Assembly: GCF_014168815.1 (NCBI RefSeq)
Contig: NZ_AP021974.1
Span: 1 to 64,000, forward strand
DNA from: Klebsiella sp. WP3-W18-ESBL-02
GTDB taxonomy: Bacteria; Pseudomonadota; Gammaproteobacteria; Enterobacterales; Enterobacteriaceae
Length of the DNA: 64,000 nucleotides
Reading direction: 5' to 3'
Each line of letters begins with the position of its first letter. Positions within the stretch are counted from its first letter, which is position 1. Position numbers and translations under genes: made by a program. Positions 34,881-43,328 of the stretch are shown in pieces. A model generated the notes under the pieces. The model had not been told where the DNA came from and ran no database searches. It saw only the letters and a list, made by a program, of their open reading frames with translations.

Positions 34881-36878
34881 TCAGGCGGCTTCTGCCGGGT
34901 TATTTTCTGCGTCATCAGCGATGTCGGTTTTATCCGTCAGTGATGTGACTGACGGTTTAGCTGATTGCATCCAGGAAGGAACCCAACGGGTGTCGGCAAA
35001 ATTCGACTCTGCCAGTTCTGCAGCATCCCCCTTATTCATTTTTTCAGCATCTCTTGCCGCCCCGGTTTTACCTGCCTCATTGAGTGCGGCGATAATCTGA
35101 GGCTTCTGCATATGCATGAAAAAGTTCTCTTTTGTTGGCTGCCACCAGTCGCGCATATGGAACCCAATCGCCTCTTCAACTGGTCCAAGATCGCTGCATG
35201 TCGTTCGGCCCATCGTGCGAGTCTGGACACCATCGATAGAACAAGCGGTGCAGAACACAATCAGAGACATGAGCGTCGGCTCATCCAGTTCGAAGAATGT
35301 CGTAAAGTCACTCTTCCAGCCTTTCGGGAGTAACGCCTCAAGACGTGCTTTTTCCTGCATCAGACTTAACCAAGCAGCGCCCTTCTCACCAGACGGCGCT
35401 TCCTCAACAAGACTGCTGTGGTGTACTTCGAGGCGAATAACAAAAGGGTGGCGGGTTGTATTGCAGTATTCAAAAGCACATGCACACATGCGCCACACCA
35501 TCATAGCCAGCGCTTTCTGAGGTTGCTGCAGCAACGCTGCCTGAACGGCAAGAGTACGTTCAGAGGACATTTTTTTGATCAGCGGTTCGCTAATACCTTC
35601 GGCAATATCAGGTTCGCGAATCGTGATGATCTCTTTATGGTTAGATTCAGTATCATTACTGGAACGAGGTTCAACCCGCAACACGCCGCGCTGAATGCAG
35701 AAGCAGCCCGAGTCATAGGATACGAAAACCCCAGCGTTCTGCTTTTGTTCGTCAGTCCATGCCCGTGACTCACCCACCATTTGAAGCTCAACAATCAGCT
35801 TTTCTACGGCACGGCTTTCGTCGCAATAGCTATCGAATTCCTCATACTGCGCGGTGTATTCGTCAAGCTGACGTTGTTCTTCTTTGGAATAAATCGCTTG
35901 AGGTGCAGTCTGTAACTTAAACTGCAATGAATCATCTCCCCAATAACGGATTTCATCGAGGCGAGATTGTGACCATGCCCAGCCTTCTTCCTGCTGTAAC
36001 TGTTCCGCTTTCTGCTGGAGTTTCGCGAGTAATTTTTCATTCAGTAAGACGGCATCCACATAGCCACCTTCAACCTGGCTGAACAAGTCCACACGAATTT
36101 GTTCATCAGAGAATTCCCCGGCACCAACAAACTGGTATCGCTGATCGGTCGTGGAAACTTCTTTTGCTGTAATCAACGCACGAATAGACGTTGCGCGGAG
36201 TTTTCCCGGTTCGTCGCTTCGCACCGCTTCCAGTACCTGAAGCTGACGATTCTGGTCGTTCTCCAGCGCCAGAGCATGACAATGCTCGGTAGTCAGTTCG
36301 TCGCGAGCAAGGCCATCAAGAATCTCTGGAGCAAGCCCCGCAAGTTTCAGCATACGTTGAACGTGCTGCTGACTGTATCCAAGTACCGCGCCGATCTGCG
36401 CGGGGGTTTTTCCTTCACCGGAAAGCGCCAGGAAGTTTCGGATTTGGTCTGCCGGATGCATGTCTTTGCGTTTGGCGTTCTCGATTTCCGATACTTCGCG
36501 CGCCAGTTCGCGCGGGACCGCTTTATATGCGATCCAGACTTTGTCCGGGTCAACCTCACCTGCCGAAACCAGTAGTCCGATGGCTTTTGTACGACCGCCA
36601 CCACATACCACTTCCAAACGACCGTCATCACATGTCACAACGATCAGGTTATGCAGCAGACCGACCGCACGGATGCTGTCGGCATAGCCGCGCAATTCTT
36701 CATCAGAGTGCGGTACTTTACGCGCATTCAGATCACCGATGAAAAGGCTGGAAAACGGTGCATACTGCACTTCAATGTTGTCCAGCATACGGGTCAGTTC
36801 TTCTGACTGCTGCTGAGTCGCAGCGGCTGGCTTAGTGGATTTACGGACCTTTTTTGCCGTAGTATTGGTGTCGACCAT
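34881..36878 (-). CDS. large ParB-like leading-region protein
   Basis: 665 residues. An N-terminal ParB/Sulfiredoxin-type domain at about 35-140 (GDLNARKVPHSDEELRGYAD; VVCGGGRTKAIG as the box II equivalent) is followed by a helix-turn-helix (PAQIGAVLGYSQQHVQRMLK, about 155-175). A long acidic coiled-coil-rich C-terminal region follows. This is the F-type leading-region ParB-like protein (YubM type), whose role is not partition, as no parA is adjacent. It precedes psiB by 39 bases. Confidence 0.9.
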   Translation of the reverse strand: MVDTNTTAKKVRKSTKPAAATQQQSEELTRMLDNIEVQYAPFSSLFIGDLNARKVPHSDEELRGYADSIRAVGLLHNLIVVTCDDGRLEVVCGGGRTKAIGLLVSAGEVDPDKVWIAYKAVPRELAREVSEIENAKRKDMHPADQIRNFLALSGEGKTPAQIGAVLGYSQQHVQRMLKLAGLAPEILDGLARDELTTEHCHALALENDQNRQLQVLEAVRSDEPGKLRATSIRALITAKEVSTTDQRYQFVGAGEFSDEQIRVDLFSQVEGGYVDAVLLNEKLLAKLQQKAEQLQQEEGWAWSQSRLDEIRYWGDDSLQFKLQTAPQAIYSKEEQRQLDEYTAQYEEFDSYCDESRAVEKLIVELQMVGESRAWTDEQKQNAGVFVSYDSGCFCIQRGVLRVEPRSSNDTESNHKEIITIREPDIAEGISEPLIKKMSSERTLAVQAALLQQPQKALAMMVWRMCACAFEYCNTTRHPFVIRLEVHHSSLVEEAPSGEKGAAWLSLMQEKARLEALLPKGWKSDFTTFFELDEPTLMSLIVFCTACSIDGVQTRTMGRTTCSDLGPVEEAIGFHMRDWWQPTKENFFMHMQKPQIIAALNEAGKTGAARDAEKMNKGDAAELAESNFADTRWVPSWMQSAKPSVTSLTDKTDIADDAENNPAEAA

Positions 36879-36957
36879 TGATAGTTACCTCTTCAGTTAC
36901 TGTTGTGGTTTGCTGTGGCCGGACGGCCATCCGGTCACAGCGCTAATTCATTTCAAC

Positions 36958-37320
36958 TCAGTTAATTCGGTCCGGGTGTTTCGCCAGCGCGGCGAATGAC
37001 GGGAAAGCATCGAGTACGCTGATCATTGCCTTTGCAGAATCGAGCATTGCCCCATCGGATGGAGTGTTACGCCCACGGCAGACTTCAATGGTTGCCAGAA
37101 TCCCGGCTTTTACATCCGAGAAATGTTCGTAGGTGCGGGTGCTGAATAGAACTCGCTTCCCGTTAACCATGACCTGCCAGTTACAGCAGTCGTTAAAGCG
37201 GGTATCAACACCATCAAATTCCAGTACATGAGAATCGCTGGCGCGGATGCGTAACAGCTTCAGCATGATGTCGCTTACGCCTACTTTTTTGGCTGTTGTT
37301 TTAACCGTGGTGTGTTTCAT
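36958..37320 (-). CDS. leading-region protein, unknown
   Basis: 120 residues, basic and soluble, with two Cys in NDCCNWQVMVNGKRVLF. The start overlaps the tagged gene upstream (ATGA). In F, ssb occupies this neighbourhood, but the sequence has no OB-fold or acidic DIPF-type tail and is not SSB. Confidence 0.65.
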   Translation of the reverse strand: MKHTTVKTTAKKVGVSDIMLKLLRIRASDSHVLEFDGVDTRFNDCCNWQVMVNGKRVLFSTRTYEHFSDVKAGILATIEVCRGRNTPSDGAMLDSAKAMISVLDAFPSFAALAKHPDRIN

Positions 37321-37586
37321 TTTTTCCCCCTCACGTATGAGATAAACTGCGATTTCAATTCCTGAAGGAACCCACTCAAGCGAGCATATACACGCTCAGT
37401 CACACCGAACTTCAACCCGTAATGCATATGGGCTTCTTCAGCACAGGCTTCAGTAAAAATTGCCTCATGATGGGCCGTGCGAATCAAAGACGTCAGGCTA
37501 TTCACAAGATGTGAAATACGCCCTTCCCCCATCTTCCTGGAAGATTCTTGAGCGGCGGTTCTGACGTTGACGTTTTGTGTGTTCAT
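37317..37586 (-). CDS. tagged leading-region protein (copy D)
   Basis: 89 residues. The shared tag (MNTQNVNVRTAAQESSRKMG) precedes a unique helical domain (ISHLVNSLTSLIRTAHHEAI; basic end SYVRGKK). It heads the battery with the ParB-like, psiB and psiA genes. Function unknown. Confidence 0.72.
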   Translation of the reverse strand: MNTQNVNVRTAAQESSRKMGEGRISHLVNSLTSLIRTAHHEAIFTEACAEEAHMHYGLKFGVTERVYARLSGFLQELKSQFISYVRGKK

Positions 37587-38107
37587 CCTGGTTGTCTCCT
37601 CTCGATGGTTAATCCATCTCCCTGGTGAGTTCTCTCGCGGCAAAGGGCAAAGGAGCAACGGCGGTAAGCGGGACGCAAGGGGCGATGACGGAAAGTTTTT
37701 GCTCGCAAAAAGTTTATGGCAGCGTTCATTTACCCCTTGTGGAACGCGTCGCCGGTGCTACGAACAGCCCTCCGCGTGAGGACGGTCAGGGTGATGGCCA
37801 TCGATAGCGAACAGGATGCACACACCCGACACGTCGGAACGGCGTGGCGCACTCAGAGCGACGGCAACGCCGGCGCGGTTAAAGCGGCGCGGCCGCATGG
37901 CCGCAGCAAGCGCGCCTTTGACCTCAGCCATCAGACCCTAGCCGCATGGCCCGAAACCCGCAGGGGTTCGGCGGAGACTAGCGGCCGCGCAGCGGATGCC
38001 TGGCGGAGTAGGGCTCGACGACCGGACCGCAACGCGGGCCGGGAGCCGAAGGGGGCCAGCTTCCGGCTTTTGTTTCTGGCCATCGCCGTGCAGCAGCTGC
38101 ATCACCG
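37531..38107 (-). repeat. leading-region module copy D
   Basis: 577 bp, nearly identical to copies A-C, with the nested stem-loop at 37660-37753. Its TTCTGG hexamer is reduced to one. Beyond about 38160 the tail diverges (gcgcgtcagcgcgcccccc hairpin), and no gene lies before 38325. Confidence 0.8.
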
Positions 38108-38324
38108 GCAGTGCAGAAAGAGGAAAAATATGGAAAGGGAGATCATCAGTACAGGGAGGAACAAGCCGGATTTGAAGCTAAGAGCTATTGTGCATCGCCA
38201 GCAAAAGGATATGCCGCGAACAGGAGGGGGAAGCGCGTCAGCGCGCCCCCCTTCTGCGCCGTAGGCGCGCGGCCTTTTACGGCGCGGCCAGACGGGGCAC
38301 TACCCCCGCCTGAACCTCACGGCG

Positions 38325-38888
38325 TTAACCCTGAATTTTGACGATAACCGTTGAAACTTCGGTATATGTAAACGTGTTACGTGGCAGGACTTCCCAGGCT
38401 ACAGACAACGGTTTAAGAATGCGCTCCTGACGTGGCCCGTTGAGGCAAATAGCCACTAACACGCCCCCCGGCTTTAACAACGTTAGCGCGTGCTGGATAT
38501 GTTTAATATCGTGCGCATGCTGAAAAGGCGGGTTCATAATAATTTTGCTGTAGCGTTTTTCTGTTTTGTACTCCAGAAAATCCCCGCAAACCACGTTAAC
38601 CCCATCAAAGTTATTCTGTAGATACCGGTATAAATCGCCGTTCTGCTCTACTGCGTCACACTGCGCTAACGGCGCGGCAGCTTTTATGGCTTTTAAGATG
38701 GCACCTGTCCCCGCGCTGGGTTCTAGTATTACATCTGTATTACAAACGTCAGCCATTTCAACCAGGCGCCGACACACTGGAGCCGGTGAAATAAAAAGCT
38801 GAGAGCTGGCCCGAATTTCTGCGACGGGTGCGCGTCCGTCGATCCTGGCGCGTGTTGCATTAATACGTTCTCTGAGTTCGCTACGCAT
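38325..38888 (-). CDS. SAM-dependent adenine-methyltransferase-like protein
   Basis: 187 residues. Motif I is LEPSAGTGAILKAI (about 53-66), an acidic residue in DAVEQNG binds the SAM ribose, and the catalytic motif IV is IIMNPPF (about 115-121). NPPF suggests N6-adenine (or protein Gln/Asn) methylation. It is shorter than full restriction methylases and has no obvious target-recognition domain. Encoded downstream of the DUF3560 gene. Likely protects or marks entering plasmid DNA (inference). Confidence 0.8.
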   Translation of the reverse strand: MRSELRERINATRARIDGRAPVAEIRASSQLFISPAPVCRRLVEMADVCNTDVILEPSAGTGAILKAIKAAAPLAQCDAVEQNGDLYRYLQNNFDGVNVVCGDFLEYKTEKRYSKIIMNPPFQHAHDIKHIQHALTLLKPGGVLVAICLNGPRQERILKPLSVAWEVLPRNTFTYTEVSTVIVKIQG

Positions 38889-38937
38889 AACTAATCACCT
38901 GTTAAAAAATCCCCGGAGAATACCGGGGAGGAACTTT

Positions 38938-40314
38938 TTATTTTTTTGGAATTTCTACGATTTTCATGTCGGTAATAAATACCGTATCCAGCGTGTAGCC
39001 CTTATTCATTACCCGGCGGAAACGGTACGCCCCATGCTCGTCGTTCTCGGCCACACCTCTGACCCCCTTGTAATCAGAATGTTTTTTTGACCATTCCGCC
39101 TTTGTCATTTCCCGGAATCCTTCGCCCGGATAATTTACGATTGGTGGGCGTTTTGCGGCCTGTTTTGCCGCGCTGGCCTCTTCCTCTGATGGCGCTTTAT
39201 AGTCCGTAATGCGATCAGGGGTTAGCGTCATTGTTCCCTTGTACCCCATGAAGCTGTAAGCCGGAGTAACAACGGAACTCACCGCGCCGCTGCTTTTATT
39301 GATACGGATGATCGTCAGCCACTCCCCCCGGCTCAGTACCTGACCGCCGGGTTGAAATTCCTCTGTACGAGTGACCACGCCGCCGCTTTCATCCAGCATG
39401 GCGCGTTCATAGGCCAGGCGGTTCTGGTAATGATTAACCCAACGTTGATAATGTCGAATTGAGCGTTCATGACAACGAACAGCTATTTCGCGAGCCTGTT
39501 CAAAAGTAATGATTTCTTCTCTAAGCGCGGAATGAAGCGACATACGGCCTTCGTTCTGGCTTTTCTCTGGTGGGCGTGGGTACTTATCAAGCGTAAAGCA
39601 AGCCGTAATATGATCGTAATTACTGATAAGCTGCGCCATTTTCAGGTCCAGCTTTTCCCCCTGCCACATTGTTAAAAATTTCTGCGCCTGTGCAATATCT
39701 CGTTCAGATTTGCGCTTCTCAGCTTCAATTTTTTTAATTCGACGATAACGAACATCCGGGCGCTCTTTATATTTAGCGTGACGTAACGACGCATGCGCGC
39801 GTTCCTCCCAGTATTCGGCGCGTTCAAACAGCATCACAGCGCGATTCATACCGTTTTCAATTTTCTGCGCGTGGCGACGGGCGCGGCGTTCACTGTGATG
39901 ACCGACCAAAATTGGCTGGCCGAGCGGCATAGCGGATGTCAGAGAATCTACCTGCGCGAGTTGCTGCTCTGATTCTTCGGCGCGTTTGTCACTGTAGCCA
40001 TTGAACCGATCGGCGCGTTGCTCCTGACGGTCAAACAGCGTGCTGTCTTCGTCGTCAATGTCGCCGGCAAGAGAGATCAGTACATCCTCGCGGTAAGGTG
40101 TCCAGGCAGGGGCTACAAACAATTCTTGCTTTGGCGCCCAGCGAAAACCCGCATCATGGATTTTTTTATACGTTTCCTCATCAAGGCGGTACAGCGGATA
40201 GAGGCGTAATTTATTGTCATCCGGGGAATAGGTCGCCGTGTACTCATTGTTTTGAATTTCAGGCGATGCATTTGTAGGCTTCGTTGTCGCGCCCTGGACG
40301 TTAAGTTGTGACAT
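38938..40314 (-). CDS. DUF3560 leading-region protein
   Basis: 458 residues. The N-terminal part (EYTATYSPDDNKLRLYPLYR, then FRWAPKQELFVAPAWTPYRE) and the Arg/Lys/Glu-rich helical centre (about 130-225) match DUF3560 proteins of F-like leading regions. The function is unknown. A terminator-like hairpin (CCCCGG-agaata-CCGGGG) lies after it at 38909-38926. Confidence 0.85.
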   Translation of the reverse strand: MSQLNVQGATTKPTNASPEIQNNEYTATYSPDDNKLRLYPLYRLDEETYKKIHDAGFRWAPKQELFVAPAWTPYREDVLISLAGDIDDEDSTLFDRQEQRADRFNGYSDKRAEESEQQLAQVDSLTSAMPLGQPILVGHHSERRARRHAQKIENGMNRAVMLFERAEYWEERAHASLRHAKYKERPDVRYRRIKKIEAEKRKSERDIAQAQKFLTMWQGEKLDLKMAQLISNYDHITACFTLDKYPRPPEKSQNEGRMSLHSALREEIITFEQAREIAVRCHERSIRHYQRWVNHYQNRLAYERAMLDESGGVVTRTEEFQPGGQVLSRGEWLTIIRINKSSGAVSSVVTPAYSFMGYKGTMTLTPDRITDYKAPSEEEASAAKQAAKRPPIVNYPGEGFREMTKAEWSKKHSDYKGVRGVAENDEHGAYRFRRVMNKGYTLDTVFITDMKIVEIPKK

Positions 40315-40348
40315 GTTTTTAATCTCCTATGTGGATGAAGTGATGCTT

Positions 40349-40489
40349 TTGTGAGTATTCGCCGTCGCGAAAAGTCACAGACCACACACTGGAGCGCTGG
40401 CAAGGCCGCCGCAGGCGTTCACTTTAGCCTTGCCAGAAGGAGCGAGAGTGTGTGGTCTGATAAACAGCGACGGTCGAATCAACTCACAA
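40349..40489 (-). promoter_or_regulatory. 140-nt palindromic leader of the DUF3560 gene
   Basis: Successive arms pair: TTGTGAGT with ACTCACAA, ATTCGCCGTCGC with GCGACGGTCGAAT, CAGACCACACACT with AGTGTGTGGTCTG, and GGCAAGGC with GCCTTGCC. The result is one long imperfect hairpin with internal bulges just upstream of the gene. Architecture and place equal those of the module stem-loops, but sequence is different, so this may be a second class of ssDNA promoter. Confidence 0.65.
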
Positions 40490-40615
40490 ACGCTCGCACC
40501 ACAGTTGAAGATGAAACAGATCACAATCGCGGGATGGCCCTGGCGACAGCGAAGCCGTCCCGCGTCCTTGCATACCGGCGGTAGTGTGCCGGTATGTCAT
40601 GAGCGCAGGTTACGG

Positions 40616-40852
40616 CGCGATAAAGCGGCGTGGCCGCACGGCCGCAGCAAGCGCGCCTTTGACCTCAGCCATCAGACCCTAGCCGCATGGCCCGAAACCC
40701 ACAGGGGTTCGGCGGAGACTGGCGGCCGCGCAGCGGATGCCTGGCGGAGTGGGGCTCGACGACCGGAACGCAACGCGGGCCGGGAGCCGAAGGGGGCCAG
40801 CTTCCGGCTTTTGCTTCTGGTTCTGGCCATCGATGTACAGCAGCTGTGTCGG
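40616..40852 (-). repeat. partial module copy E
   Basis: The GC-rich distal ~235 bp of the module (from GATAAAGCGGCGTGGCCGC to CAGCAGCTGTG) recurs here with over 95% identity by eye, but the stem-loop and tagged start are replaced by the unrelated palindrome at 40349-40489. So the distal half can travel separately. No gene is seen from 40315 to 40952. Confidence 0.75.
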
Positions 40853-40952
40853 AAAGTGGTCAGGAAAAAATTAAGCGGCTCTGCGTGTATTTATTGCTAA
40901 AAAACAATAAATTACGCATCAACCCTCGGCATTAAAAACGGAAAAAAGATGA

Positions 40953-41210
40953 CTAATTTTTTTCCTTATCCGGCTCGTTATTCTTATATTCAGGTGCATC
41001 CCCTCGGGGCAATTGCTCGCTGACCTTGCGGTAATGAGTCAATCGCTGGAAAAAATATTCTCGTTCGTTTTCTGGTAACTCTCTGGCCACCACTTCCGCG
41101 ATCACTGGAAACCCCAGCCTTTCTTTGTACGCAACCCCTGACGCAATCAGGTCGAGCGCGATTAGGTTCTGTTCTTCCCTTGATTTTGAAGCAATGTTGA
41201 TACCCGACAT
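40953..41210 (-). CDS. small leading-region protein
   Basis: 85 residues starting MSGINIASKSREEQNLIALD with GAGGAG six bases upstream of the ATG at 41210. Helical, with a charged tail (EYKNNEPDKEKN). Unknown function. Confidence 0.65.
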   Translation of the reverse strand: MSGINIASKSREEQNLIALDLIASGVAYKERLGFPVIAEVVARELPENEREYFFQRLTHYRKVSEQLPRGDAPEYKNNEPDKEKN

Positions 41211-41237
41211 CAAGATCTCCTCGTGGGTTATAAAAGT

Positions 41238-41278
41238 GGGGGAAACGCAGCGGCGCGTAGCGCAGCAGACGTTCCCCC
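41238..41278 (-). promoter_or_regulatory. GC-rich stem-loop upstream of small leading gene
   Basis: Arms GGGGGAAACG and CGTTCCCCC enclose an inner GCG-CGC hairpin. It lies 28 bases upstream of the 41210 start, again a stem-loop at the head of a leading-region gene. A second GC hairpin (CAGGCGTTAGCCTG) follows at 41280. Confidence 0.5.
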
Positions 41279-41385
41279 GCAGGCGTTAGCCTGCCAGGTT
41301 TTTAGCGCGGCCAGACAGGTAATTAATGCCCCGGCACGCCGCTCATAGCCCAACTATTACAGGAGGCCGTAGCCCCCTGTTACAG

Positions 41386-41802
41386 TTACGCAGCCAGCAA
41401 GTCTTTTAGTGAATGGACGTCGTTAAGCGCATTTTGAACACTTTCCGGCGTTCCTCGCCCAACTTCCCACGCCTCACCGATCCGATGTTCAAGCTCACTC
41501 TCATACAACGCCAGTACACGAGACAGTAGCATTGCCGGCACACAAATCTGACGGCGTTCTGATTCGCGATGGTGAGTAAGCATTTTCATCACGCTCTCGT
41601 TAGTGATCCCGTTACGGCGGTATTCATCCATCGCTGTTTCGCCAATATTTTTCATTATCAGTGAAATTTCACTATCTGCTGGGCGTTCTTCGCGGCAAGC
41701 GGTGTATACCCCCTCTTCCGTCCAGATAAGCAACGCCAGCGGTTCATCGTGGGTAAACATTCTTTCCAGCTCAAGACACAGATTTTCGCGAGTACCGTAC
41801 AT
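41386..41802 (-). CDS. DUF1380 protein
   Basis: 138 residues starting MYGTRENLCLELERMFTHDE and with EVGRGTPESVQNALNDVHSL at the C-terminus, typical of DUF1380 proteins in F-like leading regions. Acidic and helical; function unknown. Third gene of the methylase battery. Confidence 0.82.
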   Translation of the reverse strand: MYGTRENLCLELERMFTHDEPLALLIWTEEGVYTACREERPADSEISLIMKNIGETAMDEYRRNGITNESVMKMLTHHRESERRQICVPAMLLSRVLALYESELEHRIGEAWEVGRGTPESVQNALNDVHSLKDLLAA

Positions 41803-41851
41803 ATTTATCTCTCTTTGGTTAGCACGGCCGGGTTCATACCCGGCGTGTTTT

Positions 41852-42073
41852 TCAGTCCTGAAAGGTTTCATCGAGCACCAACACTTCCCGGTATGCCTCC
41901 AGGAAAAGCATGTTTATGCGGCGTAATGTCTGGCCTGCCAGACGTTCGCCCAGGGTGTCGGCATCGTAGTTGTATTCAGATTCCAGATGATTCAGTTGCG
42001 TCCGTATGTCGCACATGTCGTTACTAAGTGCGGCGATATTGGCGCGCAATTTCTCCAGTCCGGCGTAATTCAT
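41852..42073 (-). CDS. small coiled-coil leading-region protein
   Basis: 73 residues, nearly all helical (LEKLRANIAALSNDMCDIRT; LRRINMLFLEAYREVLVLDE). ATGA overlap with the methylase stop. Unknown. Confidence 0.65.
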   Translation of the reverse strand: MNYAGLEKLRANIAALSNDMCDIRTQLNHLESEYNYDADTLGERLAGQTLRRINMLFLEAYREVLVLDETFQD

Positions 42074-42762
42074 GCCGCCTCCGGGTAATCTGGGTAAAAC
42101 GCTGCATCGTTAGCCGCCGGCATCCGCATAGATCGTTGTACCTGTTCCAGCCGGCGCACTCCTGCCGCATGGTATTGCTCAAGTAGTTCTATACCGATGT
42201 AACGACGGTTTGATTCGGCCGCGGCGACACATGTCGAGCCGCTGCCGGCAAAGGGGTCTAGAACAATCGCGCCTGGTGGTGTCAGTGACTCAATCAGGGG
42301 GCGTAAGCTCTGAACGGGTTTCTCCGTTGGATGGTGGCGATTGCCCGTGTATTGCCACTGGATAACGTCATGGATAGGGCGTTCTGGCGTTTTTGGGCGT
42401 CCTTTTGCCAGTAAAAACGCGCTTTCATGGGCGTAACCGACAAAGGTTGATTTTGACGCATAGCTCTTGGCAAAAACGATATGGCCAACAATGCGGAAGC
42501 CTGCACTCTTCCAGGCATTGATAAAGAGATCTGCACGATTCCAGGCGTAGAAACTGACCATCAGGCTATCGTTTTTCAGCACCCGATACATTTCATGGCA
42601 AGCCGGTTGTAACCATTCAGGGGAATTATCACCGGCGAGTGTGCGCCCTGAACGGTCCTTGTAACCCACAAGATACGGAGGATCGGTCAAAATAAAATCG
42701 ACCGCACGGGACGGGAAACGAGACATAACCTGCACGCAATCACCCAGGATAAAACGGGACAT
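42070..42762 (-). CDS. DNA adenine methylase (YubD-like)
   Basis: 230 residues, beta-class amino-methyltransferase: catalytic TDPPY at about residues 29-33 precedes the SAM-binding DPFAGSGST near residue 175. A target region (HVVIRT absent; YTGNRHHPTEKPV present) lies between. It resembles the leading-region methylase of F (YubD). No cognate endonuclease is nearby, so it is a solitary methylase that could protect incoming DNA once the second strand is made. Start at the ATG 42762, preceded by GGAGAG. Confidence 0.9.
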   Translation of the reverse strand: MSRFILGDCVQVMSRFPSRAVDFILTDPPYLVGYKDRSGRTLAGDNSPEWLQPACHEMYRVLKNDSLMVSFYAWNRADLFINAWKSAGFRIVGHIVFAKSYASKSTFVGYAHESAFLLAKGRPKTPERPIHDVIQWQYTGNRHHPTEKPVQSLRPLIESLTPPGAIVLDPFAGSGSTCVAAAESNRRYIGIELLEQYHAAGVRRLEQVQRSMRMPAANDAAFYPDYPEAA

Positions 42763-43246
42763 AGCACTCTCCTCTCTGAAATTCGGCACCCTGTTGCGCC
42801 GTGCCGCCACAAAAACCCGGCGACCAGCTGAGGAAACAAGGGCAAACACCGGAAGCCGCAGCGCAGACATAAACGGGCTGAATGCTCCGTTTATGTCGAG
42901 AACGGGTGAGGATGTTGGCGCCAGCGTCCCCTTGTAGCCGAAGCCGCTGGGTTAGCGTGAAGGCACGGCGTGGATAGTTGCCGCCGTATGGCGGCATAAA
43001 AAGTGGAGGGAACCGACATCCTTATGCGTAAGGTCTTCGGGGTACTAAACAGCGTTCAGCTCACGCATAGCTGTACATTCTGTAGTTGCAAGATGACCAC
43101 AATAAACTGGCAGAGACTCGACAGGTTCACATGCGCCTACTTCCATTTATCCAAGGAGCATTTTATTGCCAGAAACGGGCATTTTACTCTTGTGCTTATG
43201 TGGCAAAATCAGTATGCAACTACAATGTTCAGCAGGTCACAGGCAT
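42763..43246 (-). promoter_or_regulatory. leader region of methylase battery
   Basis: No gene is seen. A perfect 11-bp inverted repeat, GACATAAACGG..CCGTTTATGTC, at 42866-42897 forms a hairpin 104 bases upstream of the start. Further GC hairpins follow (GCCGCCGTATGGCGGC, about 42981-42996). By analogy with the other batteries this could be the first-transcribed promoter of the leading region on single-stranded DNA. From 43003 the sequence is featureless. Confidence 0.5.
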
Positions 43247-43247
43247 G

Positions 43248-43276
43248 AAAAAAGCACCTTCTTGTGCTTTTTTTTT
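43248..43276. terminator. terminator left of TIR cassette
   Basis: AAAAAAGCACC-ttct-TGTGCTTTTTTTTT, a short stem with long A and T runs, works in both directions. It shares AAAGCACCTT with the terminator at the other end of the cassette (46130). Confidence 0.7.
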
Positions 43277-43328
43277 ATCCTTTACTGAAGGATAATTAGC
43301 TGAATTTAAAGAGTCATAGGGAAAGGTG

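Noticed and set aside
36958..37320. Possible single-strand binding protein gene (ssb), expected here from F
   Set aside because: The product lacks the OB-fold sequence and the acidic C-terminal tip of SSB.
38325..42762. Restriction-modification system formed by the two methyltransferases
   Set aside because: No endonuclease-like gene is adjacent to either; both fit solitary leading-region methylases.
43003..43295. Short plus-strand ORFs between methylase leader and TIR gene
   Set aside because: Two overlapping frames of equal length, no ribosome site, and one runs through the terminator.
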